Assembly (NCBI RefSeq): GCF_029892155.1
Contig: NZ_JARZAG010000008.1
Coordinates: 62,001-126,000 of the forward strand
From: Kitasatospora sp. GAS204B
GTDB lineage: Bacteria; Actinomycetota; Actinomycetes; Streptomycetales; Streptomycetaceae
Direction of reading: 5' to 3'
DNA: 64,000 nt
Part shown: positions 53,757-62,181 of the stretch, in pieces
Layout of the letters: the number at the start of each line of letters is the position of its first letter
Position numbering within the stretch: position 1 is the first letter of the stretch
Notes under the pieces: model-generated
The model's input: the letters and a program-made list of their open reading frames with translations, nothing else
Databases searched by the model: none
Told to the model about the DNA's origin: nothing
Translations under genes and position numbers: made by a program

Positions 53757-54827
53757 GTGTCAACAGTCAACGTCGGCGTGGTCGGTGTCGGCAACTGCGT
53801 CTCATCCATGGTCCAGGGCGTCACCCACTACACCGCCGCACCCGACGCGCCCGGCCTGGCCCATCCGGTCTGCGCCGGCTACGCCATCGCGGACATCCGG
53901 TTCACCGCCGCCTTCGACGTGGACACCGCCAAGATCGGCCGCGACCTGGCGGAGGCGATCCGGGTCGCGCCCAACAACTCGACCCGGTTCGCCGAAGTCC
54001 CCTCGCTGGGCGTGCCGGTGGCCGAGGGCATCCTGAGCGACGGCGTCGGCCGTGGCACCGGCCAGCGGATCACCGCGCGTGGCGCGGCCACCGTCGAGTC
54101 CGTGGCCGAGCACCTGAAACTGACGCGGACTCAGGTACTGGTGAACTTCGTGCCGGCCGGCAGCCAGCAGGCTTCCGAACTCTACGCCGAGGCGGCCCTG
54201 TCGGCGGGGTGCGCGTTCGTCAACTGCCTCCCGTCGGTGATCGCACGCTCACCGCGCTGGGTCGAGCGGTTCGCGGCGGCGGGGCTGCCGCTGCTCGGCG
54301 ACGACCTGAAGAGCCAGTTCGGCGCCACCCTGGTGCACCGCGCCCTGGTGGAGCTGCTTGCGGCCAACGGCGTGCGACTGCGGAACACCTACCAGCTGCT
54401 GGCCGGCGGCAACATGGACTTCGTCAACCTGCAGGACGCCGAGCGGATGCGGACCAAGAAGGACTCCAAGGCCAGCGGCCTGCGCGGCGCCGACGGCAGC
54501 GCCCTGCTGCCACCGGAGAGCGTGCATGTGGGCGCCGACTACATCCCGTTCCTGGCGGACCGCAAGCTCGCGATGATCCGTGTCGAGGGAGAGGGTTTCG
54601 GCGGCACCCCGGTCGAGTTGGACCTGCGGCTGAGCGTGGACGACTCGCCGAGCGGCGCGGGCAACGCGCTGGACGCCGTCCGATACCTCAAGTTCGCGCT
54701 GGACCACGGGATTTCGGGCCTGCTCGACCCGGTGGCGGCGCGCCTGATGAAGGCCGTGCCGCGCCCGATGAGCGAGGAGGCGGCAGCGGCCGGGCTGCGT
54801 GATCTGCTGACGCTGCGTCAGGACTGA
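53757..54827 (+). CDS. ino1: Myo-inositol-1-phosphate synthase
   Basis: A 356-residue enzyme that converts glucose 6-phosphate to inositol 1-phosphate with NAD, the first step to phosphatidylinositol and mycothiol. The NAD fold is VNVGVVGVGNCVSSMVQGV. The active region has NYxxxGGN-like TYQLLAGGNMDFVNL, DDLKSQFGATLVHRAL and DYIPFLADRKLAMIRVEG. Length fits the short actinobacterial enzymes. The GTG start follows CAGGAG and lies 14 bp after the lipoprotein gene, so it may be read from the same promoter, although function gives no obvious link. Confidence 0.93.
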   Translation: MSTVNVGVVGVGNCVSSMVQGVTHYTAAPDAPGLAHPVCAGYAIADIRFTAAFDVDTAKIGRDLAEAIRVAPNNSTRFAEVPSLGVPVAEGILSDGVGRGTGQRITARGAATVESVAEHLKLTRTQVLVNFVPAGSQQASELYAEAALSAGCAFVNCLPSVIARSPRWVERFAAAGLPLLGDDLKSQFGATLVHRALVELLAANGVRLRNTYQLLAGGNMDFVNLQDAERMRTKKDSKASGLRGADGSALLPPESVHVGADYIPFLADRKLAMIRVEGEGFGGTPVELDLRLSVDDSPSGAGNALDAVRYLKFALDHGISGLLDPVAARLMKAVPRPMSEEAAAAGLRDLLTLRQD

Positions 54828-55352
54828 GTGTCGGCCAGGTCGATGGCGTGCAACAGTTCGCCGTCCTGGGAGACCCAGCGCCGGGCGCCGGTGTCGACGT
54901 CGAGGGAGGCCACCTAGGGCCTCTCTTACGGATCTTGCCGGGCGCGCGACGCCGGGCATCCCGGCTGGACGCACCGGCGAATCATCCAAGTACGACCCAG
55001 TACGAGGACGATCCGCCGGCCCGCCCAGCCGGGCGCCGTGGGGGCACCTCCCGGCCGAAGGCTGGGGGAGCCGCGCGCCCCGCGGCGTCAGCCGCTGGTG
55101 TCACAGCCGACAAGATCCGTAAGAGAGGCCCTAGCCGTCCGCCGGCCCGGGAACCAGCAGCGGGCGGCTGCGGCGGTCCAGCCGGGACGGCAGCCGGCAG
55201 GTCCAGTGCTGGTCGGCCGGCTCGACGGCGGTGACGAAGCCGTTGTCCGCGAAGGTGTGGAGCCGGCCACGCGCGGCGAGGCGAGCGGGGCCGGACAGCG
55301 CCGGCGCTGGGCCTCTCCCGGCTGCTGCCCGCCGCCCGTGCAGCGCCGACAC
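54818..55352 (-). pseudogene. Decayed PQQ/WD40-like beta-propeller gene split by a MITE
   Basis: On the minus strand GRLHTFADNGFVTAVEPADQ continues to 55135, and after the 221-bp element the same frame goes on as VASLDVDTGARRWVSQDGE with LLHAIDLAD up to a stop at 54818. These segments resemble blades of PQQ-like beta-propeller proteins. Upstream of about 55250 the frame shifts and stops accumulate (VRLDPDAGAV appears in another frame), so the gene was probably already damaged. 55353-55652 holds no clear gene. Confidence 0.6.
54914..55134. mobile_element. 221-bp MITE with perfect 24-bp terminal inverted repeats
   Basis: The ends 54914-54937 (CTAGGGCCTCTCTTACGGAT...) and 55111-55134 are exact inverse complements. 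The terminal CTAG may be a duplicated target (CTAG/CWAG is used by some IS5-group elements) or part of the ends. The interior has no ORF for a transposase and contains GGGGGCACCTCCCGGCC and GGCTGGGGGAG, a hairpin sequence I recall from many Streptomyces intergenic regions. It is presumably mobilised by a transposase in trans. It sits inside a beta-propeller gene remnant. Confidence 0.85.
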
Positions 55353-55652
55353 ACGGCACCGGCGTCCGGGTCGAGCCGGACGCGGTCGAGCCGGTCAGGA
55401 GGAGCAGCGGGTGCGGGATCAGGTCCAGCCGGTCCGAGCGCGCCGTCCGGGTCCGCCGCGGGCGGCCGGATCGGCAAGCACCTCGGGTGGGTCGAGGGGA
55501 GCCCCGTCCTCACCGCCCTCGTCGAATCGCCAGGACCCGCCGGCCGTCCTGCCGCTCCCCGCCCCCGAAGATCGCTGAACGTCGCTGAAGATCACCCGGA
55601 CGCGACCCTACCTCGCGCTGCGCCACGGGCAGGCCGGGTGTAGAGAGGAAAG

Positions 55653-56993
55653 GTGCTTCCCCGGTGGCTTTCCGACGTGTCCGCAGGGCCCCGGCGATCC
55701 AGTCGCGCCCTGGTGCTGCTGCCGCTCGCACTGATCGTGGTGATCACCGTCGCCGACGTGCTGAGCCCGCCGCAGATCCACCTCGGCCCGCTCCTCGTCG
55801 TGGCTCCCGCGATCACGGCGTCCTTCGCCGGCACTCGGTTGACCGCGCTGGTCAGTCTGCTGGCGGTGGCCGCGCTGACGGTGATCGGTGTCATGCGCGA
55901 CGGGATCACCACGTCCAACCACGAGACCCAGATCGTCGGATTGATCGCCGTTTCGGGCGTGGTGGTCAGCTTCACCGCGCTGCGCGATCGGCACGCGCGC
56001 GAGCTCACCCAGGTCCGCTCGGTGGCCGAGGCCGCGCAGCGGGTGTTGCTGCGCCCGCTGCCGACCCGGGTCGGCCCGCTGCGGATCGCCTCGATCTACC
56101 TGGCCGCCGAGGAAGAGGCCCAGGTCGGCGGCGACCTCTACGCCGCGGCGCGGACCACCTCCGGCACCCGGCTGCTGGTCGGCGACGTCCGCGGCAAGGG
56201 GCTGACCTCGCTGAGCGAGGCCTCGCTGCTGCTGGGCGCGTTCCGGGCCGCCGCACACCTGCAGGCGTCGCTGCCGGACCTCGCCGCCTACCTGGACGGC
56301 AGCGTGAGCTGGGACCTGGCGGCGGCCGGGTCGGGCGACCTGACGGCGGCGGCCCCAGGGAACGGGGACACCGCGGGCGATGCGGGCGATGCGGACGGCA
56401 CGAACGGCACGGGTGGCCTGGATGGCGCGGACGCGGAGGACGGCCTGGGCGGTGCGGACCGGCGGCAGGCCGGCGACCGGCTGGAGAGCCCGGAGATCGA
56501 GTCGACGGAGTCGTTCATCACCGCCGTGATCCTGGAGATCCCGGACGAGGGGGACTGGATCCAGGTCATCAACTGCGGCCACCCGCCGCCGCTGCTGCTG
56601 CACCAGGGCGACGTGCTGGCGCTGGAAGCGGCCCGGCCCGCGCCACCGCTGGGGCTGGGCAACCTGGCCGCGACCGGCTACCACACCGACGAGTTCCGAT
56701 TCGCGCCCAAGGACCGGCTGTTGATCTACACGGACGGCGTGATCGAGGCCCGGGACGCCGGTCGGACCTTCTACCCGCTCAGCGAGCGGGTGGGTGCCTG
56801 GGCCACCGAGCCGCCCGCGCTGCTGCTCCAGCATCTGCAGCGCGATCTGCTGGTCCACGCGGGCGGCCGGCTGGGCGACGACGCGGCCATCGTGGCGGTG
56901 GAGCGGGTGGAGCAGGTGGAGGGGGAGCCGTGGAACGGGGAACGGGCGAGTACGGAGCCGGTGCGCACGGAGCGGGTGAACGGGCAGCGGTAG
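55653..56993 (+). CDS. Membrane PP2C-type (SpoIIE-like) serine phosphatase
   Basis: A 446-residue protein. Three or four N-terminal TM segments (ALVLLPLALIVVITVADVL, LLVVAPAITASFAG, ALVSLLAVAALTVIGV, IVGLIAVSGVVVSFTAL) precede a SpoIIE/PP2C domain with metal-binding motifs AQVGGDLYAA, VGDVRGKG, NCGHPPPLLL, YTDGVIEARD and GDDAAIVAVER. A Gly/Asp/Ala-rich insert of about 60 residues (226-286) interrupts the domain and is unusual. Such phosphatases act on anti-sigma-antagonist proteins. The GTG start follows GAGAGG. No partner kinase or antagonist gene is adjacent. Confidence 0.92.
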   Translation: MLPRWLSDVSAGPRRSSRALVLLPLALIVVITVADVLSPPQIHLGPLLVVAPAITASFAGTRLTALVSLLAVAALTVIGVMRDGITTSNHETQIVGLIAVSGVVVSFTALRDRHARELTQVRSVAEAAQRVLLRPLPTRVGPLRIASIYLAAEEEAQVGGDLYAAARTTSGTRLLVGDVRGKGLTSLSEASLLLGAFRAAAHLQASLPDLAAYLDGSVSWDLAAAGSGDLTAAAPGNGDTAGDAGDADGTNGTGGLDGADAEDGLGGADRRQAGDRLESPEIESTESFITAVILEIPDEGDWIQVINCGHPPPLLLHQGDVLALEAARPAPPLGLGNLAATGYHTDEFRFAPKDRLLIYTDGVIEARDAGRTFYPLSERVGAWATEPPALLLQHLQRDLLVHAGGRLGDDAAIVAVERVEQVEGEPWNGERASTEPVRTERVNGQR

Positions 56994-57042
56994 CCCCGTT
57001 CCGATCCCACGACAGGCCCTAGGGTGTCGATGGAGCGGAACG

Positions 57043-58257
57043 GTGCGGATCCGGGTGCGCGGGAGGCGGGCAGCGGTGGACGGGGCAGCGGCGCAGAGTG
57101 CGGGCAGCACGGACTTCACACCCGAGCAGCTGGCCCGAGGACGGGCGTTGCGGCGGCGGCAGGTGCCGTGGGCGCTGAGCGGGCGGCTGGCGGGACTGCT
57201 GGTGACGCTGCTGCTCGGCCTCACCCCGGCCGGTGCCCACCTGGTGCACTGGGCCGGCGGTCTGCTCGGCGGCTCGCGAACGGCCCAGGTACTGGGCGGG
57301 GCGCTGGCGCTGGTGCTGATCGGACAGCTGGTCGGTCTGCCGTTCACCGCCCGGGTGCGGGTGATCCGCGCCGACTACGGCCTGGTCACCCAGGGCTGGG
57401 CGGGCTGGGCGGTGGACCTGCTGCGCGGCCTGGCGCTGACCCTGGTCGTCACGCTGCCCGCCGCCCTCGGTGTCTACGCGCTCACCGCCTGGTCGACCCG
57501 CTGGTGGTGGGCGCCGGCGGCGGGAGCGACGGCACTGCTCACCGTCGTCTTCTCGTTCCTCTTCCCGCTGCTGGTCGAGCCGGTCTTCAACCGGTTCACC
57601 GCGCTGCCGGACGGTGAGTTGCGCACCGCGCTGCTCGCACTCGCCGAGCGCGACGGGGTGCGGGTGCGGGACGTCCTGGTCGCCGACGCCTCGCGCCGCA
57701 CCACAGCGCTCAACGCGTACGTGTCCGGCTTCGGCGCGACCCGGCGGATCGTCGCGTACGACACCCTGCTCAGCAGCGCCGAGCAGCGCGAGGTGGAGCT
57801 GGTGGTGGCGCACGAGCTGGGGCATGTCGTCCACCGCGACGTGTCGCGCGGCACGGTGCTGGGCGCCCTGGGGGCGGCGGTGGCCGTGGCGCTGCTCGGC
57901 CTGCTGGGCGCGCTGCGACCACTGCAGGCGGCGGCCGGCGTGCCGAACCTGGCCGACCCGCGCTCGCTGCCGCTGCTGGTGGCGCTCGCGGCCGTGCTGG
58001 GCGCGCTGGGCGGACCGGCGCAGGCCGCGGTGAGCCGCCGGATCGAGGCCGCCGCCGACCGGCATGCGCTCGAACTCACCGGCGACCCGGAGCAGTTCAT
58101 CGCCATGCAGCGCCGCCTCGCGCTCGTCAACGTCGCGGACGTGGACCCGCCGAGGGCGCTGGAGCTGCTCTTCGCCACCCACCCCAGCACCGCACGCCGG
58201 ATCGCGGCGGCCCGCCGCTGGGCGGCCGCCGGCACCGCACAGGAGGCAGGCCGATGA
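57043..58257 (+). CDS. M48-family (CAAX prenyl protease/Ste24-like) membrane metalloprotease
   Basis: A 404-residue membrane protease with the zinc motif HELGH in VELVVAHELGHVVHRD and the third ligand Glu in RRIEAAADRHALELTG. Five or more TM segments surround it, and FPLLVEPVFNRFTALPDGEL is typical of the Ste24/HtpX group. It probably degrades or processes membrane proteins. The GTG start follows GGAGCGGAAC. It overlaps the cupin gene by 4 bp, making a three-gene operon with the nucleotidyltransferase. Confidence 0.93.
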   Translation: MRIRVRGRRAAVDGAAAQSAGSTDFTPEQLARGRALRRRQVPWALSGRLAGLLVTLLLGLTPAGAHLVHWAGGLLGGSRTAQVLGGALALVLIGQLVGLPFTARVRVIRADYGLVTQGWAGWAVDLLRGLALTLVVTLPAALGVYALTAWSTRWWWAPAAGATALLTVVFSFLFPLLVEPVFNRFTALPDGELRTALLALAERDGVRVRDVLVADASRRTTALNAYVSGFGATRRIVAYDTLLSSAEQREVELVVAHELGHVVHRDVSRGTVLGALGAAVAVALLGLLGALRPLQAAAGVPNLADPRSLPLLVALAAVLGALGGPAQAAVSRRIEAAADRHALELTGDPEQFIAMQRRLALVNVADVDPPRALELLFATHPSTARRIAAARRWAAAGTAQEAGR

Positions 58258-58661
58258 CCCACCAGCCCTACCAGACCTGGGAGTTCGCGGATGCCGTCGA
58301 ACTGACGGCAACTGACGGATCGTCGGTCCTGCCGCTCGGGGAGTTGCCTGGCGCGGCGAGCATGGCGCGGTTCGAGCTGGCGCCCGGCGCGGTGTCGCGG
58401 GCGGTCTCGCACGCCACCGTGCAGGAGCTGTGGCATGTGGTGTCCGGCTCCGGACAGTTGTGGCGCCGGCAGGACGGCCGCGAGGAGGTGACGCCGCTGC
58501 GGGCGGGCACCACCGTGAGCATTCCGCTCGGCACGGCCTTCCAGTTCCGCGCCGATGCGGGCGCCGCGCTCCACATCGTCGCCGCCACCGTGCCGGCCTG
58601 GCCCGGCACCGAAACCGAGGCGCGGATCGAGCCGGGGGCGTGGCAGGCTGAGGGCGTGTGA
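58254..58661 (+). CDS. Cupin domain protein
   Basis: A 135-residue single-domain cupin. Motif 1 (HATVQELWHVVSGSGQLWRR) carries candidate metal ligands His and Glu/His; motif 2 (GTTVSIPLGTAFQFRADAG) lacks the usual His, so metal binding may be altered. Function is unknown; such proteins can be isomerases, dioxygenases or sensors. ATGA overlap upstream and GTGA-type overlap downstream place it within an operon with the M48 protease and the nucleotidyltransferase. Confidence 0.85.
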   Translation: MTHQPYQTWEFADAVELTATDGSSVLPLGELPGAASMARFELAPGAVSRAVSHATVQELWHVVSGSGQLWRRQDGREEVTPLRAGTTVSIPLGTAFQFRADAGAALHIVAATVPAWPGTETEARIEPGAWQAEGV

Positions 58662-59512
58662 CAGGGGCGGCGGGAGTGGCACGAGTGCGGCGAGACGAGG
58701 GGGCGGACGTGGGCAAGGGCCTGGACCGGGACGGGCTGTTCGTCCGCGAGGGTGCGCTGAGCAAGGTGTCGGCGGCCTTCGCCGAGGTGGTCACGGGTGC
58801 GCGGGCGGGCATCGCCGCGGCCTTCGGGCCGGAACTGCTGCACAGTGCCTACCTCTACGGCAGCATCCCGCGCGGCACCGCGGTGGCGGGGCGGTCCGAC
58901 CTCGATCTGCTGCTGGCGCTGCGTCGGCAGCCCACGCCCGCCGACCGGGCCACCGCCGACGCGCTGCAGGCGGAGCTGGACCGGCGGTTCGCGCAGATCA
59001 ACGGTACGGGCATCCTGCTGTTCGGCACCGAGACCCTGCTCAGCGAGCTGGAGCGGTACGACCTGGGCTGGTTCGTCGCCTGCCTGTGCACACCGCTGCT
59101 CGGCCCCGACCTGGCCGAGCACCTGCCGCGCTACCGGCCCGACACGCTGCTCGCCCGGGAGACCAACGGCGACCTGGCGCTCCTGCTCCCCCGCTGGCGG
59201 GCCCGCGCGGCCGCCGCCACGACGGACGCCGAGCGCCGCACCCTGAGCCGGGGCGCGGGCCGCCACCTGGTCCGTACCGGGTTCACCCTGGTGATGCCGC
59301 GCTGGCAGGGCTGGACGAGCGATCTCGCCGAGTCCGCCGAGGTGTTCGCGCGGTACTACCCGGAGCGAGGTGACCAGATGCGGGCCGCCGCGGCCGCCGC
59401 CCGGACCGGGAGTGCGGATCCGGGAGTGCTGACGCTGCTCTTCGAGGAGCTCGGTCCGTGGCTGGCCGCCGAGTACACGGCCAGCCACGGGGTGAAGGCG
59501 CCGCGGCCGTAG
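58658..59512 (+). CDS. Nucleotidyltransferase (pol beta/MNT superfamily)
   Basis: A 284-residue protein with the MNT-type active site LYGSIPRGTAVAGRSDLDLLL: GS followed by DxD for metal-dependent nucleotidyl transfer. The C-terminal half is helical (DAERRTLSRGAGRHLVRTGF, ESAEVFARYYPERGDQM) as in aminoglycoside-type nucleotidyltransferase homologues. The acceptor may be a small molecule or a protein; nothing nearby decides it. The GTG overlaps the cupin stop. No HEPN partner gene is present, so a MNT-HEPN toxin pair is unlikely. Confidence 0.85.
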   Translation: MTGAAGVARVRRDEGADVGKGLDRDGLFVREGALSKVSAAFAEVVTGARAGIAAAFGPELLHSAYLYGSIPRGTAVAGRSDLDLLLALRRQPTPADRATADALQAELDRRFAQINGTGILLFGTETLLSELERYDLGWFVACLCTPLLGPDLAEHLPRYRPDTLLARETNGDLALLLPRWRARAAAATTDAERRTLSRGAGRHLVRTGFTLVMPRWQGWTSDLAESAEVFARYYPERGDQMRAAAAAARTGSADPGVLTLLFEELGPWLAAEYTASHGVKAPRP

Positions 59513-59549
59513 GGAGTTGGCCGTACGGAAGTTGGCCCCGTCTCCGCCG

Positions 59550-61283
59550 TCAGCCGAAGTAGCTGTGGAAGTTGTTGGAGAACTCGTTGCCGTTGTACTG
59601 GTCCCAGTTGATCGACCAGGTCATCAAGCCGCGCAAGGTCGGTTGCGGACCGCTGCGCGGCACGTAGCCACCGCAGTTGGTGCCCTTGGTCAGGCAGTCC
59701 AGCGCCTGGTCCGCCGCGCTCGGCGGGACGTAGCCGTTGCCCGCGTAGCTGTTGGCCGGCATGCCGATCGCCACCTGGGAGGGGGACAGTGGCGGGAACA
59801 TGTTGTTGGTGTTGCCGGCGACCGGGAAGCCGGCGAGCAGCATGTCGGTCATCGCGATGTGGAAGTCGGCGCCGCCCATCGAGTGGTACTGGTTGTCCAG
59901 ACCCATGATGGAGCCGGAGTTGTAGTCCTGGACGGTCAGCAGGGTGAGGTCGTTGCGCAGCGCGTAGATCAGCGGCAGGAAGGCTCCGGCTCGCGGGTCC
60001 TGGGCGTTGTTGGGGCCGGGACCGTAGAACTGGTAGCCGAGTTGGACGAAGAACGTCTCCGGCGCCATGGTCAGCACGAACTTCGATCCGTACTTGGCCT
60101 TGAGCGTCTGCAGGGCGGAGATCGTGTTGACGATGACCGGGGTGGTCGGGTTCTTGAAGTCGGTGTCGCCCTGGTTGAGCGCGAGCGACTGGTTCTCGAA
60201 GTCGACGTCCAGGCCGTCCAGGCCCCACTGGTCGATGATCGCGGAGACCGAGCTGACGAACTCGTCCCGGGCTGCGGTGGTAGTGAGTTGGACCTCGCCG
60301 TTGGCACCGCCGATGGAGAGCAGCACCTTCTTGCCCGCGGCCTGCTTGGCGGCGATGGCGGCCTTGAAGGCGGCGTCGGACTCCTCGCCCGGGCAGTCGG
60401 TGGTCGAGCAGCGGTTGAACTGGATGTCGCCGGAGGTCACCGAGGTGGGTTCACCGAAGGCAAGGTCGATGACGTCCCACGAGGCGGGGACGTCGGACAT
60501 CTTCAGGTAGCCGGCGCCGTTGGCGAAGCTGGCGTGCAGATAGCCGACCAGGGCGTGGGTGGGGAGGCCGCCGCCCGGCGGGGTGGGCGTCGGGGTCGGG
60601 GTCGGCGTCGGAGTGGGAGTCGGTGTGGGAGTCGGTGTGGGGGTAGGCGTCGGTGACGGGCTGGGACCGCCCGGGCCGCTGAGTGAGACGTCGTCCGCGT
60701 AGTACGTCCCCTGCCCGTACCACCCGTGCAGGTAGACCGTCGCGCTGGTCTGGCTCGCGCCCGTGGTGAAGCCGACCGAGAGCTGCTGGTACGCCCCGCC
60801 GGTGCTCGGCGTCCAGGTGCTGGCACCGCCGTCCACGCCCAGGTAGACGTAGGCGCCGTTGACGTAGGCGCTGAGTGTGTAGCTGGTGTTCGGCGCGACC
60901 GCGACCGTCTGCGCGCACTGCGCGTCGTCGGCGGCGGTGGCCGCCCCGGCGAGGGCGTAACCACCGCTGTGCGCATGGCCGGTGACGACGCTGCCGGTGC
61001 TTCCGTCGCAGCTCCAGGGGGCCAACGCGCCGCTCTCGAAGCCGCCGTTGACCAGGAACTCGCCGGCCGAGGCGGTGGGGGCCAGGCCGAAGGTGAGGCC
61101 GGCCGCGCCGGCCACCGCGAGCGCCCAGGCGGTGGTCATCGCGGCGAGGCTGCGAGGTCTGCGGCTGCGGGGCGTGAGGTTGCCGGGTCTGAGGCTGCTT
61201 GGTCTGGGGCTGCTTGGTCTGGGGCTGCGGGATCCGGGATGGACTTGGGGGCGCGGCTGACCCGCGTTACGGAGACTGCGCAT
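59550..61283 (-). CDS. Secreted GH18 chitinase with carbohydrate-binding module
   Basis: A 577-residue enzyme. A long Arg/Pro/Ser N-terminus leads into a signal peptide (AWALAVAGAAGLTFGLAPTA, cut near SAG). A binding module (residues 75-205, NGGFESGALAPWSCDG to YYADDVSLSG) is followed by a (PT)n linker of about 28 residues and a GH18 barrel. The catalytic motif is DGLDVDFE with Asp361 and Glu363. It hydrolyses chitin outside the cell. The ATG at 61283 gives an N-region of about 48 residues, long for a Sec signal; an internal ATG at residue 49 has no ribosome site. Two DasR-like sites precede the gene. Confidence 0.92.
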   Translation of the reverse strand: MRSLRNAGQPRPQVHPGSRSPRPSSPRPSSLRPGNLTPRSRRPRSLAAMTTAWALAVAGAAGLTFGLAPTASAGEFLVNGGFESGALAPWSCDGSTGSVVTGHAHSGGYALAGAATAADDAQCAQTVAVAPNTSYTLSAYVNGAYVYLGVDGGASTWTPSTGGAYQQLSVGFTTGASQTSATVYLHGWYGQGTYYADDVSLSGPGGPSPSPTPTPTPTPTPTPTPTPTPTPTPTPPGGGLPTHALVGYLHASFANGAGYLKMSDVPASWDVIDLAFGEPTSVTSGDIQFNRCSTTDCPGEESDAAFKAAIAAKQAAGKKVLLSIGGANGEVQLTTTAARDEFVSSVSAIIDQWGLDGLDVDFENQSLALNQGDTDFKNPTTPVIVNTISALQTLKAKYGSKFVLTMAPETFFVQLGYQFYGPGPNNAQDPRAGAFLPLIYALRNDLTLLTVQDYNSGSIMGLDNQYHSMGGADFHIAMTDMLLAGFPVAGNTNNMFPPLSPSQVAIGMPANSYAGNGYVPPSAADQALDCLTKGTNCGGYVPRSGPQPTLRGLMTWSINWDQYNGNEFSNNFHSYFG

Positions 61284-61359
61284 GTGGGGGAAGGCTCCTG
61301 CTGTCTCGACTGTCGGACGGTTCGGGGCAGCACGGGGAGCGACCCCGCAGGCACACCCC

Positions 61360-61393
61360 TGTGGTCCAGACCACTGAACCGGTCTGGACCAGT
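61360..61393 (-). promoter_or_regulatory. Two DasR-responsive element-like palindromes in the chitinase promoter
   Basis: TGTGGTCCAGACCACT (61360-61375) and ACCGGTCTGGACCAGT (61378-61393) match the DasR box (AGTGGTCTAGACCACT) closely, centres 18 bp apart. On the minus strand a TTGACA (61402-61397) lies beside them, so the boxes cover the likely -35/-10 region. DasR represses chitinase genes until glucosamine 6-phosphate accumulates. Confidence 0.85.
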
Positions 61394-61476
61394 CCGTGTC
61401 AATGGTCGAGCGACAGGCGAGACCGCGCCGCGACCGGACGTCCGCTCAGCGGTTCCGGGGCTGCGGTGCAGTGATA

Positions 61477-61491
61477 CTGACGGACCGTCAG
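61477..61491. repeat. CTGAC-N5-GTCAG palindrome at the end of the CGNR gene
   Basis: CTGACGGACCGTCAG, identical to 42059-42073, overlaps the stop codon of the leftward CGNR gene; flanking A/T extends the dyad by one base. Confidence 0.6.
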
Positions 61492-62042
61492 TCGGTCTTG
61501 GTCCGCTCGTAGTGACGGGAGGCCTTGGCACGGTTTCCGCAGGTCGCCATCGAGTGCCAGCGCCGGGTGCCGTTCTTCGAGGTGTCGTAGAAGTACAGGA
61601 CGCAGTTGGGGTGCGCGCAGGAGCGGATCCGGCCGGGCGCCTCGGCGAGCAGGCGCAGCAGGTCCTCGGCGGCACTCCAGGCCGGCAGCCAGGCCGGGCC
61701 GTCGGTCTCGGGGTGAGCGTGCGGGCCGTCCGCCCGCAGGGTGCGGCGGACCGAGCCGTGCGCGAGCACCTCGTTGAGCGCGGCACGCGCCTCGGGCGAA
61801 CGGTCACCGTCGACCAGGCGGGCGATGGCGGCGCGGGTGAGCACCAACGCGTCCAGGGTGACCTGGTCGGCCGGGACCCGGTCGGCGAACCCGTTCAGGG
61901 TCAGCCAGAGCGCCAGCCCGTCGAGCGAGTCCAGCAGATCGCGCGGGCTGCCGCCGTTGTTCCACCGGGTGTTCAGCAGGTCCAGCGAGAGGGGTTCGCC
62001 CGGCATCGGGCGGGGGTCGGTCGGCTGCGTTTCCTCGGCCAT
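61488..62042 (-). CDS. CGNR zinc-finger (ABATE domain) putative transcriptional regulator
   Basis: A 184-residue protein. The N-terminal ABATE domain (PLSLDLLNTRWNNGGSPRDL) precedes a C-terminal CGNR zinc finger with CAHPNC and ATCGNRAKASRHYER, the treble-clef-like motif naming the family. These are predicted stress or ligand-responsive regulators. The ATG at 62042 follows AAGGAGGG. It is divergent from the VOC/PPOX gene pair, which is therefore its probable target. Confidence 0.9.
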   Translation of the reverse strand: MAEETQPTDPRPMPGEPLSLDLLNTRWNNGGSPRDLLDSLDGLALWLTLNGFADRVPADQVTLDALVLTRAAIARLVDGDRSPEARAALNEVLAHGSVRRTLRADGPHAHPETDGPAWLPAWSAAEDLLRLLAEAPGRIRSCAHPNCVLYFYDTSKNGTRRWHSMATCGNRAKASRHYERTKTD

Positions 62043-62073
62043 CGGCCCTCCTTCGTGCAACTGGCGGTGATTC

Positions 62074-62144
62074 TAACCGGCATTCGAGCCAGAACCGGTT
62101 GACGGTCGACTTTCCTAACCCACATACTCGATAACAACGGTTAG
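62074..62144. promoter_or_regulatory. Divergent promoter region with TAACC repeats
   Basis: TAACC occurs near 62074 and 62116 and inverted as GGTTA at 62140, and TAACCGG/CCGGTTG form a dyad around 62074-62101. A rightward promoter candidate TTGACG (62099-62104), 18 bp, CATACT (62123-62128) fits the VOC gene. The repeats may be the CGNR regulator sites. Confidence 0.45.
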
Positions 62145-62181
62145 CCCGGACATCATCCGGGCCGCACGACGGAGGTCCTCC

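Noticed and set aside
58658-59512. MNT-HEPN toxin-antitoxin pair
   Set aside because: The nucleotidyltransferase is far longer than MNT antitoxins and no HEPN gene adjoins it.
60580-60660. Regulatory repeat in the GTCGG/GTGTG-rich stretch
   Set aside because: It is the DNA encoding the (PT)n linker of the chitinase, a usual feature of such enzymes.
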